A program made the position numbers and the translations under genes. A stretch of DNA of 64,000 nucleotides from Leeuwenhoekiella marinoflava DSM 3653 (GTDB taxonomy: Bacteria > Bacteroidota > Bacteroidia > Flavobacteriales > Flavobacteriaceae): positions 62,001 to 126,000 of the forward strand of contig NZ_FQUN01000005.1 in assembly GCF_900129005.1 (NCBI RefSeq). The letters run 5' to 3'. The notes below the pieces were generated by a model. That model saw only the letters and a list, made by a program, of their open reading frames with translations. It did not search any database and was not told where the DNA came from. Positions 1 through 7,969 of the stretch are shown in pieces (positions within the stretch are counted from its first letter, which is position 1; every line of letters begins with the position of its first letter).

Positions 1-828
1 GTGACGCACATCATAGCCAGCTTCTTTAAAAGTTTCATATACGTAACGAGACGTATTTATACCATTATTAAAGATTAGGGTTTTAGTTCCTTTTGCACGT
101 TCTTCATAGGCAGCAAGTAATTTTTCTTGCATACTATGATTAGTATATAAAATCTCTGAAGACTTTACCGTATAATCTCCATTTATACCTACCTGGAGGG
201 TTTTTAAACCTACATCATAAGTATGCATATTAGCCTTTGCTAAAAATCCTTTTTCAATAAGAGAACCTATACTTTCTCCTATTATAAGTTTACGGTAGTT
301 GTCTTTCATAGGCAACTTAACGTTAGAGCTTAAAGGCGTAGCCGTTACCCCTAATATAAACGCGTCTTTAAAATAACTAAACAGTTTTCTAAAAGAATTG
401 TAATGCGCTTCATCAATAATAACGAGCCCAATGTCTTTTATATCTATTTGTTCATCTTGTAGGCGATTGTTTAAGGTTTCAACCATCGCTACATAACACA
501 TGTAGTCTTCATTACCCTCTAGAGTTTTGACTTTGCTATTGATAACCATATTAGGTACATCAAAGCCTTTTAACATTTTTGAAGTCTGAGAAGAAAGCTC
601 AATACGGTGCGTTAGAATGACAACTTTTTTCTTTTTTTCCGCAATGTATCTACGTACGATTTCAGAAAAAATAACTGTCTTACCACCACCTGTAGGAAGT
701 TGATACAGAAGGTTAAAATCATCAGACTCCTCTTCTATACAGTTAAAAATTCTATCAAGATCATTTAATTGATAGCTGTATAATTCTTTTCCGTTACTCG
801 TGTCTTGCTCTTGTGCCTTTTTACTCAA
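1..828 (-). CDS. DEAD/DEAH-box superfamily II helicase, 3' part outside window
   Basis: The reverse strand is open from position 828 to the window edge, giving 276 residues with no stop. Helicase motifs are plain: Walker A PTGGGKT at residues 45-51, LTHR near 72-75, DEAH at 139-142 and VTATP at 161-165. This fits the Res-subunit/UvrB-like helicase domain of SF2 enzymes, and the second RecA lobe begins before the edge (a TLIFNNG segment). The start is the TTG at 828, because an in-frame TAA lies two codons upstream and no ATG exists near the N-terminus. Flavobacterial relatives of this kind are stand-alone ATP-dependent DNA or RNA helicases; the exact substrate cannot be read from this part. 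Confidence 0.85.
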   Translation of the reverse strand, partial: MSKKAQEQDTSNGKELYSYQLNDLDRIFNCIEEESDDFNLLYQLPTGGGKTVIFSEIVRRYIAEKKKKVVILTHRIELSSQTSKMLKGFDVPNMVINSKVKTLEGNEDYMCYVAMVETLNNRLQDEQIDIKDIGLVIIDEAHYNSFRKLFSYFKDAFILGVTATPLSSNVKLPMKDNYRKLIIGESIGSLIEKGFLAKANMHTYDVGLKTLQVGINGDYTVKSSEILYTNHSMQEKLLAAYEERAKGTKTLIFNNGINTSRYVYETFKEAGYDVRH

Positions 829-1031
829 AAGTTAGGTATATTTAAATGATGAATTTTGCAAAAATAAGGCATTTAAAGGGCTTATCGAAAGATTGCTATG
901 GGAATTGCAAAATTAATAATTTTGACGAATTGTTTTCTTAAATAATACTCGTAGATAGCCAAAATTTTAAAAGGGTGATAAAAACTTTGTGTACCCTAAC
1001 AGAAAACTGAAAAAAATAAGCAAAGCACAAC

Positions 1032-1060
1032 ATTAGGAAATACCTAATCTGTTACCTTTG
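1032..1060 (+). promoter_or_regulatory. -7 box with adjoining inverted repeat (possible operator)
   Basis: TACCTTTG at 1053-1060 matches the Bacteroidota -7 consensus TAnnTTTG, 22 bases before the TTG start at 1083. Directly upstream, ATTAGG (1032-1037) and CCTAAT (1043-1048) form a perfect inverted repeat with a 5-base centre. It lies between the expected -33 and -7 elements, where a repressor could bind. No clear -33 TTG is seen. Confidence 0.5.
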
Positions 1061-1082
1061 TGTCAAAATAAAACAGATCATT

Positions 1083-1466
1083 TTGAAGAATACAAAAGCG
1101 ATAAAACTTTTAAATAAGCTCATTGATGAAGTTGAGCAAAACGGTATCATTACAAATACTATTGTAGAAGACTTGCAAAATCTAAGACCGTATGCGATTG
1201 AAGAAAATCGTCCTTTATTAGCAAAGACCATCAGATTGGTATTTGAGCATATCGAAGCATACCAAACTTTTGATATTCCTATTCCTGAAGAAGAGCCTAT
1301 TGAAGGTTATGAAGAATTACTGGAAGAGGAAGAAGAAACCACATTTGTTCCTGCTGAAAGTTTACTTTACTTACTTAATCTTATTGCAGAACCAGAAAAT
1401 AAAACTAACCGTCTTGACTTGCGGTCATATGTTGAAGCTCTTCAGGAATATGCTGAAGAGAACTGA
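1083..1466 (+). CDS. Small acidic protein of unknown function
   Basis: This is a 127-residue cytoplasmic protein with no signal peptide or membrane segment. The N-terminal half looks helical. The middle is strongly acidic, with an E-rich stretch around residues 67-85, and the tail ends in another helix-like segment. The start is a TTG just after a good -7 box, and a strong terminator follows. I do not recognise a domain. Its looks and its own promoter and terminator suggest a monocistronic, probably lineage-conserved gene. Confidence 0.75.
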   Translation: MKNTKAIKLLNKLIDEVEQNGIITNTIVEDLQNLRPYAIEENRPLLAKTIRLVFEHIEAYQTFDIPIPEEEPIEGYEELLEEEEETTFVPAESLLYLLNLIAEPENKTNRLDLRSYVEALQEYAEEN

Positions 1467-1490
1467 GCATAAATCGTTTATACTAAATAA

Positions 1491-1525
1491 AAAACACCTG
1501 CTAATTAATCAGCAGGTGTTTTTTT
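1491..1525. terminator. Bidirectional intrinsic terminator
   Basis: A 12-bp perfect stem (1491-1502 with 1511-1522) has an 8-base loop, with A-tract and T-tract on the two sides. It lies between convergent genes ending at 1466 (+) and 1546 (-), so it can serve both. Confidence 0.85.
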
Positions 1526-1545
1526 GTTTTGATACGTTTGCAGAA

Positions 1546-2265
1546 TTATTTCTTTGGTGGTTTAGAAGGTCTTACTTCTATTTTACTTGGCAAAGTTCGT
1601 GGATTCATTTTTAATAAATCTACTACTAATTCACCGATATCTTCACTTTGAATTTTCCAGTCATCTTTATTAGAAGGTTCATTACCATTAAAATGTGTAG
1701 CTACAGAACCCGGCATTATAGTCGAAACTTTTATATCATCCTGACGCAAGTCTAACATTATTGCTTGACTAAAACCTGTTAAACCAAATTTACTAGCATT
1801 GTATGCAGAACCGTTTGCAAAGAAATTAGTTCCGGCAAGACTTGAAATGGTAAAAATGTATCCTTTAGATTGTTTCAATGCATCTAAAGATGCTTTGACA
1901 CTATAGAATACACCGGTTAAATTAGTATCAATAGTCTCTTGCCATTGATCTACGGTCATATCTTCAATACTTGCAAAATGTCCTAAGCCGGCGTTTGCTA
2001 CTAAAACGTCTATTTGTCCAAATTCAGCAATTACTGCATCTACAGCCTGAACTTGACTTTCCATAGAACGCACATCAGCTTTAACTCCAAGCGCTTTTCC
2101 TTTACTATTTTTATTTAATTCATCTGCAGCTTTTTCAGCAGACGTAAGTGTGCGGCTAGTTACTGCTACATTCATTCCTAATTCAAGAAAAGCTTCTGCA
2201 ACTCCTCTTCCTATTCCTTTAGTTCCGCCCGTTATCAGGGCCACTTTATTTTTAAATTTCTCCAT
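1546..2265 (-). CDS. Short-chain dehydrogenase/reductase (classical SDR)
   Basis: This is an NAD(P)-dependent oxidoreductase of 239 residues, the usual length for classical SDRs. The cofactor motif TGGTKGIG is at residues 12-19, NAG at 91-93, the catalytic serine in SS 141-142, and YxxxK at Y155/K159. An arginine after beta-2 (SR at 37-38) suggests NADP(H) preference. The closest general type is 3-oxoacyl-ACP reductase (FabG)-like, but the tail is a basic, proline-containing extension (ending PSKPPKK) and the substrate is unknown. It is a single gene, convergent with the acidic protein gene. Confidence 0.88.
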   Translation of the reverse strand: MEKFKNKVALITGGTKGIGRGVAEAFLELGMNVAVTSRTLTSAEKAADELNKNSKGKALGVKADVRSMESQVQAVDAVIAEFGQIDVLVANAGLGHFASIEDMTVDQWQETIDTNLTGVFYSVKASLDALKQSKGYIFTISSLAGTNFFANGSAYNASKFGLTGFSQAIMLDLRQDDIKVSTIMPGSVATHFNGNEPSNKDDWKIQSEDIGELVVDLLKMNPRTLPSKIEVRPSKPPKK

Positions 2266-2360
2266 AAATTAAAAATAAGAGTTATTGCAATTTTAACAAG
2301 TGAGGCCGGATTAAAGTTTTCTTAAATCTCAATTTTTATAACAATATTAGCACCACTATT

Positions 2361-2391
2361 TTGTTAGCGCATAAACCATAAGTTATATTTG
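2361..2391 (+). promoter_or_regulatory. Promoter with -33 TTG and -7 TATATTTG
   Basis: TTG at 2361-2363 and TATATTTG at 2384-2391 are 20 bases apart, matching the Bacteroidota housekeeping promoter pattern. The ATG at 2403 is only 12 bases after the box, so the leader would be very short. Confidence 0.6.
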
Positions 2392-2402
2392 CAAAAAAAT
2401 TA

Positions 2403-3020
2403 ATGAGTCAACACACAAAAACCAAGAAAAAGTCTAGAATTAGACTCTTACATCAGTATTATAAATTCACTGGATTTTATTCTTTTTTAGGCGGAAGTCT
2501 TAAAAAAGCTCTCACTCCTATAGTGCTATTTGTAATAGCCCTTCTTTGTGTTCACTTTTTTGTTATCGACATCAACGACTTGTTAATAAAGATGACAGAC
2601 ACCTTCCCTCCTTTTTGGGTATTAACTGTCTTTTTTATTTCTGAAAGTATTCTAGGACTCATTCCTCCGGAAATCTTTATTGCTTGGAGTGATAAAATGC
2701 CAGACCCTATTCTTTATCTTTCTTTGATTGCTGTTCTATCTTATGCAGGTGGAATTATTAGTTACTTTATGGGTAGAGCTTCAACCAAAATTAACGCAGT
2801 GCACAATTATCTTGAAGTTAAAATGGCTAAACATCTTAAAAATGCACGTAAGTGGGGTGGTTTTTTAATTGTTGTAGGAGCAATTTTACCGGTTCCTTTT
2901 GCTGTAAGTAGTATGGCGGCAGGTATGATAAAATATCCTTTTATTAATTATTTACTTTTCGGCTTACTACGCTTTGTGCGTTTTGCAATTTATGGAGCCG
3001 CAATTTTCAATTTAGTTTAA
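2403..3020 (+). CDS. DedA/VTT-like inner membrane protein
   Basis: This 205-residue protein has a basic N-terminus and about five hydrophobic segments (starting near residues 37, 69, 102, 153 and 181). The pieces ISESILGLIPPEIF and ILPVPFAVSSMAAG resemble the paired re-entrant segments of VTT/SNARE-associated (DedA, YqaA) proteins, which are linked to lipid scrambling and membrane homeostasis. The stop codon directly abuts the ATG of the next gene, so the two are translationally linked. Assignment to the DedA/VTT superfamily is by motif; the transported lipid is unknown. Confidence 0.75.
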   Translation: MSQHTKTKKKSRIRLLHQYYKFTGFYSFLGGSLKKALTPIVLFVIALLCVHFFVIDINDLLIKMTDTFPPFWVLTVFFISESILGLIPPEIFIAWSDKMPDPILYLSLIAVLSYAGGIISYFMGRASTKINAVHNYLEVKMAKHLKNARKWGGFLIVVGAILPVPFAVSSMAAGMIKYPFINYLLFGLLRFVRFAIYGAAIFNLV

Positions 3021-3302
3021 ATGATTAAAGCTTTTCAGATCATTAGTATTTTAGAAGGTATTTCTCTACTTCTAATATTGTTTGTCACTATGCCTTTAAA
3101 ATATGGTTTTGATAATCCTGAACCCAACCAAATAATTGGTATGGCACACGGACTCCTATTTTTGACGTATGTAGTGATGGCGATTTTAGTGAAATCTGAA
3201 TTGAGCTGGAATTTCAAAATCTTACTTATAGTTTTAGTTTGTTCTATTATTCCATTTGGAACATTCTGGATGGACAAACGCTATTTGAAAGGAAAAGCAT
3301 AA
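3021..3302 (+). CDS. DUF3817 membrane protein
   Basis: This is a 93-residue protein with three predicted membrane helices. It has the features typical of DUF3817 (YdzA-like): an N-terminal helix with LEGISLL, a middle GMAHGLLF, and a final helix ending IPFGTFWMDK. The function of the family is unknown. It starts at the base after the upstream stop and is followed 12 bases later by the dipeptidase gene, so the three genes form one likely operon. Confidence 0.8.
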   Translation: MIKAFQIISILEGISLLLILFVTMPLKYGFDNPEPNQIIGMAHGLLFLTYVVMAILVKSELSWNFKILLIVLVCSIIPFGTFWMDKRYLKGKA

Positions 3303-3314
3303 AGTATCATTAAT

Positions 3315-3926
3315 ATGAAAGCACTTATGGTTTCGATTTTAACTTTAGTTTCTGTTTCAGTATCAGCACAAGAGAGCAAAAAACCTTTAGTTAAATTAGA
3401 TACTTTAAAACATGGCTTTACCTATGATATTAGATACGCAAGCGACAATAACTTCTTAAAAGAGGCTTTTTACGATTGCGCTGCGTGTTATTTAAGACCC
3501 GAAGTCGCTCAAGCTTTAAAAGACGCTAATCATTATTTCTGTGAAAAAGGGTACCGTATTGTTCTTTTTGACTGTTACAGGCCTGTTAGCGCTCAGAAGA
3601 AAATGTGGGCCGTTTATCCTAATGCACAATATGTCGCGAACCCGTATACTACGGGCTCTGTTCACAATCGTGGTGCAGCTGTAGATATAAGTCTCGAGAA
3701 ATTAGATGGTACTCCGGTTGATATGGGTACTGATCATGACTTTTTTGGGAGAGAAGCACATATAGATAATATGACGCTTCCCAAAGAAGTTTTAGCTAAT
3801 AGAAAGTTACTTCAGGAAGGGATGATTCGTTTCGGCTTTGAAACTATTCGTACAGAATGGTGGCATTTTAACTACAAGAAAAATTATTCTTACAAAATCA
3901 TCGACTTCGATTTTGAATGTAATTAA
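3315..3926 (+). CDS. D-alanyl-D-alanine dipeptidase (M15D, VanX-like), exported
   Basis: This 203-residue enzyme has an N-terminal signal peptide ending around residue 18 (SVSA-QE). Zinc ligands and catalytic residues of the VanX/DdpX family are present: H117 and D124 in SVHNRGAAVD, E181 and H184 in EWWH, and the arginine of FDCYRP (R89). It should cleave D-Ala-D-Ala released from peptidoglycan, probably for wall recycling in the periplasm rather than vancomycin resistance, since no vanHA or regulators are near. It is the last gene of the DedA-like/DUF3817 run. Confidence 0.87.
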   Translation: MKALMVSILTLVSVSVSAQESKKPLVKLDTLKHGFTYDIRYASDNNFLKEAFYDCAACYLRPEVAQALKDANHYFCEKGYRIVLFDCYRPVSAQKKMWAVYPNAQYVANPYTTGSVHNRGAAVDISLEKLDGTPVDMGTDHDFFGREAHIDNMTLPKEVLANRKLLQEGMIRFGFETIRTEWWHFNYKKNYSYKIIDFDFECN

Positions 3927-4233
3927 CAAGCTTCAATAAAATTTCAAAACCGGCTTCAAATTACTATTAATTCATTTTTTTAGGTGAATTTTAAACAATT
4001 CGCATTTTCATCTGTTCAAAATTGAAAAAAAGGCAATTTTAAAGCTTCAGTTTTGTCTTATTACACAAAATTATCTTTATAGTGAGGGATTTTTTTTTGA
4101 TAATAACTCTTAAAATCACTCGGTTTTGACCCGGATTTTCCCAAATCCTTGTTAAAAGACAATAGCTCAAAAACCGACCACTCTTTTTCCACGTAAGTTT
4201 TAATAAGTATTAATAACCAAAGAAACTCAAATT
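3927..4233. other. Intergenic leader region with weak promoter candidate
   Basis: This stretch of about 307 bases has no credible ORF. TATCTTTA at 4072-4079 is one base off the -7 consensus, with TTG about 16 bases upstream. If used, the ferritin-like operon would have a leader of roughly 150 bases. I see no terminator hairpin for the upstream operon and no recognisable riboswitch. Confidence 0.35.
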
Positions 4234-4959
4234 ATGAAAAAGAAAAAATCAATTGAGGTAACAACTCAAACTGTAGGTAGAAACCGCAGAAACTTTTTAA
4301 AAGTAAGTGGTCTTGCTATAGCAGGTTCAGGTTTATTGTTAGCATCATGTAGTGATGACGATGATAACGGAAATATGCTAGGCGGTACTTTTGATTTAGG
4401 TACTGGTGACGTAGGTGTTTTAAATTATGCTTATGCTCTAGAACAACTAGAAGCCGCTTTTTATACTAATGTAGTGAACGGTTCTTTTTATGCCAGTGCC
4501 TCTGCTGATGAAAAAGCAATCTTATTAGATTTATACAATCACGAAGTGAATCACCGTGAATTCTTTAAAGCTGCTATTGGTGCAAATGTACCTATGGAGC
4601 AACAGCTTACTGCTGATTTAGAATTTGACTTCAGCTCTGTAGATTTTGGTAATAGAGATTCTGTGTTAGGTACTGCACGCGTATTAGAAGATACAGGAGT
4701 AAGTGCATACAATGGCGCAGGTCAATATATTCAGACTGCTGCTTATCTTACTTTAGCGGGTAAAATTGTATCTATAGAAGCGCGACACGCTGCAGCTATT
4801 AGATCAATTATTAGTGGTAGTGCAGATTACACTGCATTTGCCGGAGACGATATCATAGATGATAACGGGCTTGACTTGGCTGCATCACCTGCAGATGTTA
4901 TTTCTGCAGCAGGAGGGTTCTTTGTAACTCCGTTTACATACAAAAATCCACAAGCGTAA
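4234..4959 (+). CDS. Exported ferritin-like domain protein (Tat/lipoprotein type), first of a pair
   Basis: This 241-residue protein begins with a basic stretch, a twin-arginine motif (RRNFLK, near residues 18-23) and a hydrophobic run ending in LLASC followed by DDDD, so it looks like a Tat-exported lipoprotein. The rest fits the Ferritin_2 (PF13668) fold, a four-helix bundle with possible di-metal ligands: EQLEAAFY, NHEVNHREFF, EDTGVSAY and IEARHAA. Metal binding is inferred from these E/H motifs; a physiological reaction is not known. It is 25 bases upstream of a paralogue and surely co-transcribed with it. Confidence 0.85.
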   Translation: MKKKKSIEVTTQTVGRNRRNFLKVSGLAIAGSGLLLASCSDDDDNGNMLGGTFDLGTGDVGVLNYAYALEQLEAAFYTNVVNGSFYASASADEKAILLDLYNHEVNHREFFKAAIGANVPMEQQLTADLEFDFSSVDFGNRDSVLGTARVLEDTGVSAYNGAGQYIQTAAYLTLAGKIVSIEARHAAAIRSIISGSADYTAFAGDDIIDDNGLDLAASPADVISAAGGFFVTPFTYKNPQA

Positions 4960-4984
4960 TTACTAACCATTAAAAAATACCGAA

Positions 4985-5824
4985 ATGAATTTAATAAAAT
5001 TTTTAGACGAATTTACTACTGATAAATTACAAGAACCTAACACATCCAGACGTGCAATGTTTGGTCAATTAGGAAGCTTGACAAAAAAAGCTGCAATCGC
5101 TGCCGTACCATTTGGATTGGCTACAATGTCTAACAAAGCTATGGCTCAATCTAGCTCTAGTGTTGTTGATGTTTTAAATCTAGCTCTTACATTAGAATAT
5201 CTTGAAGATGAATTTTATGCTATGGCTCTAGATTCTGGTGTTCTTTCAGGAAATGCTAAAGCAGAAGCTATATATATGCAAATCTCAAAGCACGAATCAC
5301 AGCACGTTGATTTCTTAACTGCTGCGATAGAAGGTTCAGGTGCTACACCCGTGGCAAAACCTACTTTTGATTTTACAGTTGGTGGTGCTTTTGATCCATT
5401 CAATGATAATGGTGCTGGACCAGCAACAGCTTATGCACAATTATTAGCGCTAGCTCAAGCATTTGAAGATACTGGAGTACGTGCATATAAAGGTCAAGCA
5501 GGAAACCTAATGGGAAATCCGGGTGTTCTAACTGCTGCTTTACAAATACATTCAGTTGAAGCTAGACATGCATCAGAAGTAAGAAGACTTCGTGGTCTTG
5601 AGGGATGGATTACAGGAAACCAAAGAGGAGCTGGTATGCCGGAAGCTACACAAGCTGTATACGACGGGGCTACTACCGAAGCAAATATTATGCAAGGTGG
5701 TTTAGATGTTACAAGTCTTGGTTCTGGATCTCCATTTACTGTTGATGCTTCTACTCAAGCATATGACGAGATTTTAACTGGTGATGAGGCTGTAGCAATA
5801 GCAAGTCTATTTATCGTATCATAA
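4985..5824 (+). CDS. Exported ferritin-like domain protein, second of a pair
   Basis: This 279-residue paralogue has the same helix order: EYLEDEFY, KHESQHVDFL, EDTGVRAYKG and VEARHASEVR. Its N-terminus carries SRRAMFGQLG followed by a hydrophobic segment and AMAQ, which looks like a Tat signal cleaved by signal peptidase I, with no lipobox. So one partner is probably lipid-anchored and the other soluble in the periplasm. The domain family is Ferritin_2; the function is unknown, perhaps metal or oxidative-stress related. Terminators follow. Confidence 0.85.
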   Translation: MNLIKFLDEFTTDKLQEPNTSRRAMFGQLGSLTKKAAIAAVPFGLATMSNKAMAQSSSSVVDVLNLALTLEYLEDEFYAMALDSGVLSGNAKAEAIYMQISKHESQHVDFLTAAIEGSGATPVAKPTFDFTVGGAFDPFNDNGAGPATAYAQLLALAQAFEDTGVRAYKGQAGNLMGNPGVLTAALQIHSVEARHASEVRRLRGLEGWITGNQRGAGMPEATQAVYDGATTEANIMQGGLDVTSLGSGSPFTVDASTQAYDEILTGDEAVAIASLFIVS

Positions 5825-5850
5825 CAATTAAGTTTCTTTTGTGAATGCGA

Positions 5851-5884
5851 AAATCCTGCTTTTATTATAAAGGCAGGGTTTTTA
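5851..5884 (+). terminator. Intrinsic terminator after ferritin-like pair
   Basis: The hairpin CCTGC/GCAGG, with A/T extensions, is followed by a T-rich run. It is 27 bases after the second ferritin-like gene. Confidence 0.65.
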
Positions 5885-5906
5885 TATTTAAAACTATCTT
5901 ATAAAT

Positions 5907-5943
5907 AAAAAACTCCCGAAGTATTATACTTCGGGAGTTTTTT
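5907..5943. terminator. Bidirectional terminator, 17-bp stem
   Basis: A perfect 17-bp stem (5907-5923 with 5927-5943) has a 3-base loop, with A6 and T6 at its ends. It sits between the ferritin-like operon and the convergent yajC gene. Confidence 0.88.
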
Positions 5944-5963
5944 ATTTGATATAGAAAAGAAGC

Positions 5964-6257
5964 TTATTTCTTCTTCTCTACCTTTGCAGGCTCATTTAAT
6001 TTTTTAGTTAGTTCTAAAGACAATGCAGAACGCTCAAATTTTAATTTACCGGCACCAGATTCTAGGATTACAGTAGTATCATTCAAGTCTAAAATTTTTC
6101 CGTGAAGCCCGCTTTTAGTAATTACACGATCTCCTCTTTTTAATTCTTCAGCAAATTTCTTTTCATCCTTTTGACGTTTCATTTGTGGGCGTATCATAAA
6201 AAGATACACAACCGCAATCATTAAAAGAATGGGTAAAAAGCTAGTTAATTGTTCCAT
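5964..6257 (-). CDS. yajC: Preprotein translocase subunit YajC
   Basis: This 97-residue protein has one N-terminal membrane helix (FLPILLMIAVVYLFMI) followed by RPQMKRQK and a small basic/hydrophobic beta domain with GDRVITKSGLHGKI, the classic YajC signature. It is an accessory subunit associated with the SecDF-YajC complex at the inner membrane. It follows the DUF1573 gene by 10 bases in a nusB-DUF1573-yajC order common in Flavobacteriia. Confidence 0.93.
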   Translation of the reverse strand: MEQLTSFLPILLMIAVVYLFMIRPQMKRQKDEKKFAEELKRGDRVITKSGLHGKILDLNDTTVILESGAGKLKFERSALSLELTKKLNEPAKVEKKK

Positions 6258-6267
6258 TTATAGTTGC

Positions 6268-6735
6268 TTATCCGTTTGTTGCAGCAGGCCCTTCAGAAGG
6301 CTGCACAAAAGCGGTGATTTTTACAGTTTCAGATCCTTTTTCGGTATTAGATTTTACAGTAACAACTTTAGTTACAGCATTCAACCCACTACCATTATAT
6401 TTAACTAAGAGTTCCCCCGTCTCCCCTGGTTGAATAGGCTCTTTAGGATAACTTGGTACTGTACATCCACAAGTACTTGTTGCATCAACAATTACTAAAG
6501 GTGCTTTACCAGTATTTTTAAATTTAAATACATGCTCTACAGCTGTACCACGTGCGATATTTCCGAAATCATATGCTGTTTCTTCAAATTCCATTGAAGG
6601 AAAAACAGTAGCATCTGCATCACGAGTTGCTGCCATTTCTACGTTTTCTCCTTTCACTTTGTCTGAAGCGTTGTCTTTACAACTTGTAAACGCTAATGCA
6701 GCTACTAGACCAACTGCAAAAAATGCTTTTTTCAT
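6268..6735 (-). CDS. DUF1573 lipoprotein
   Basis: This 155-residue protein has a lipoprotein signal with lipobox FTSC (Cys19). The mature part has the DUF1573 immunoglobulin-like pattern: FEETAYDFGNIARG, FKFKNTGKAPLVI, STCGCTVPSYPKEPI and GETGELLVKYN. The function of the family is unknown, though it resembles ASPM/SPD-2/Hydin-type Ig folds. It has its own promoter at 6758-6789 and precedes yajC. Confidence 0.88.
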   Translation of the reverse strand: MKKAFFAVGLVAALAFTSCKDNASDKVKGENVEMAATRDADATVFPSMEFEETAYDFGNIARGTAVEHVFKFKNTGKAPLVIVDATSTCGCTVPSYPKEPIQPGETGELLVKYNGSGLNAVTKVVTVKSNTEKGSETVKITAFVQPSEGPAATNG

Positions 6736-6757
6736 AATAGTTTTATTTTTAGAATCT

Positions 6758-6789
6758 CAAAAATACAATTTTATTTATTACTCAATCAA
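6758..6789 (-). promoter_or_regulatory. Promoter for DUF1573-yajC
   Basis: Read on the minus strand, TATTTTTG (6765-6758) matches TAnnTTTG. A TTG (6789-6787) lies 21 bases upstream, inside the 3' end of nusB. The start codon is 23 bases below the box. Confidence 0.5.
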
Positions 6790-7725
6790 GCCCCTGCCTG
6801 CTTTGTTTAACCTGCTTTCTTTCTTATATTTTTTAACCAAACGATCTAAGACACCATTCACAAAAATGCTACTCTTAGGCGTTGAATATTCTTTAGACAA
6901 CTCTAAATATTCATTAATGGTGACTTTAATAGGAATTGATGGGAATCTCAAGAATTCACAAAGTGCCATCTTGATTAAGATTTTATCTAAAGTAGCTATA
7001 CGATCTTGATCCCAGTTAGGTGTATTACCCAAAATCTCTGCTTCATATTCTTCATTATTACGAGCGGTACGCAACAAAAGATCTTTAGTATATTGACGGT
7101 CTTCTTCGTCTTTATACAGTTTAGGAATAATGGTGCTTTCCGGAGAATTAGGTTTTATCTTCCCTAGGCGCTTAACAATTGTAGTGTTTACAACCGGTAG
7201 ATCGTCTACCCAGGTAATTCGGTAATCCTCAAGATAATCATAAAGCTTATCATTAGGAGCTACAAATTCACTAAAAAAATCAATAACAAAATCACGATCT
7301 TTTTTAAAATCTGATTCAGTATCAGACATATAAGCATCATAAAAATCACTTTTCATAAGCTCGTTGTAAATCAAAACAACGTACTCGTTATCAAGTCTCC
7401 AGTTATTGAGTTTTGCTTTTTTTAGTTCCTTCTGAAGCAATTCGTTTTCAGAAAGTTTCACTAAAACTTCGTTATTAATAAATTTAAGATTGGGATTTTT
7501 TTCAGATTCTGTTGCCAGCATTTTTAGCTGAGAACGCTCCATCATATCCTTAGCATGGGCGTGAATTTCAACAACCAAGTCTATCAATACCAAATAGAGA
7601 TCGTACATCTGAGCTGTACTCGCGTTCAAGAATTTTTCTTCTTTAAGTAAATCAGGTTGTTCTGACTGACTTAAGGCATAAAGTGCTTGCATTACTTTTA
7701 TGCGAATGTGCCTTCTGTTAAGCAT
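6778..7725 (-). CDS. nusB: Transcription antitermination factor NusB (long flavobacterial form)
   Basis: NusB binds boxA RNA with NusE in rRNA antitermination. The N-terminus MLNRRHIRIKVMQALYAL and the C-terminal half (PNWDQDRIATLDKILIKMALCEF, then TINEYLELSKEYSTPKSSIFVNGVLD) are typical. At 315 residues it is about twice the enterobacterial length, as is usual in this phylum because of an inserted helical middle region. The frame stays open up to 7836, but the ATG at 7725 is chosen since the canonical N-terminus begins there and a -7 box lies inside the extension at 7806-7813. Confidence 0.9.
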   Translation of the reverse strand: MLNRRHIRIKVMQALYALSQSEQPDLLKEEKFLNASTAQMYDLYLVLIDLVVEIHAHAKDMMERSQLKMLATESEKNPNLKFINNEVLVKLSENELLQKELKKAKLNNWRLDNEYVVLIYNELMKSDFYDAYMSDTESDFKKDRDFVIDFFSEFVAPNDKLYDYLEDYRITWVDDLPVVNTTIVKRLGKIKPNSPESTIIPKLYKDEEDRQYTKDLLLRTARNNEEYEAEILGNTPNWDQDRIATLDKILIKMALCEFLRFPSIPIKVTINEYLELSKEYSTPKSSIFVNGVLDRLVKKYKKESRLNKAGRGLIE

Positions 7726-7805
7726 AATTTTAAAGAACTTAGGTTGTTTGAGATTATCATAACTTAGAGCTAAACGGTTGTATACCGAAAAGTTCAAAAA
7801 CGTTG

Positions 7806-7813
7806 CAAAAATA
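7806..7813 (-). promoter_or_regulatory. -7 box for nusB
   Basis: TATTTTTG on the minus strand lies 81 bases above the nusB ATG at 7725. It falls inside the possible longer reading frame, which argues for the shorter start. No good -33 TTG is seen. Confidence 0.4.
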
Positions 7814-7891
7814 CATTTTATTAGGGTTCTAAACACCCTAATTACTTTTTTATCTTAAAAAACTCTATACACGTTTTACAGTCTAATCACG

Positions 7892-7899
7892 TATCTTTG
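7892..7899 (+). promoter_or_regulatory. -7 box for ABC exporter gene
   Basis: TATCTTTG matches TAnnTTTG exactly, 71 bases before the ATG at 7970. No clear TTG at -33. Confidence 0.45.
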
Positions 7900-7969
7900 C
7901 GCGGCTCTTTATAAAAAAGACCGATGCTTACAAACTTTAGTTGAGGGCATCCCGGCAGAACTACTATTT

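Noticed and set aside
1243-1614. 123-codon frame on the plus strand
   Set aside because: It overlaps the acidic protein gene in another frame, runs through the terminator into the SDR gene and has atypical composition.
7726-7836. Longer N-terminus for NusB
   Set aside because: The canonical NusB start is at 7725 and a -7 promoter box lies inside the extension.
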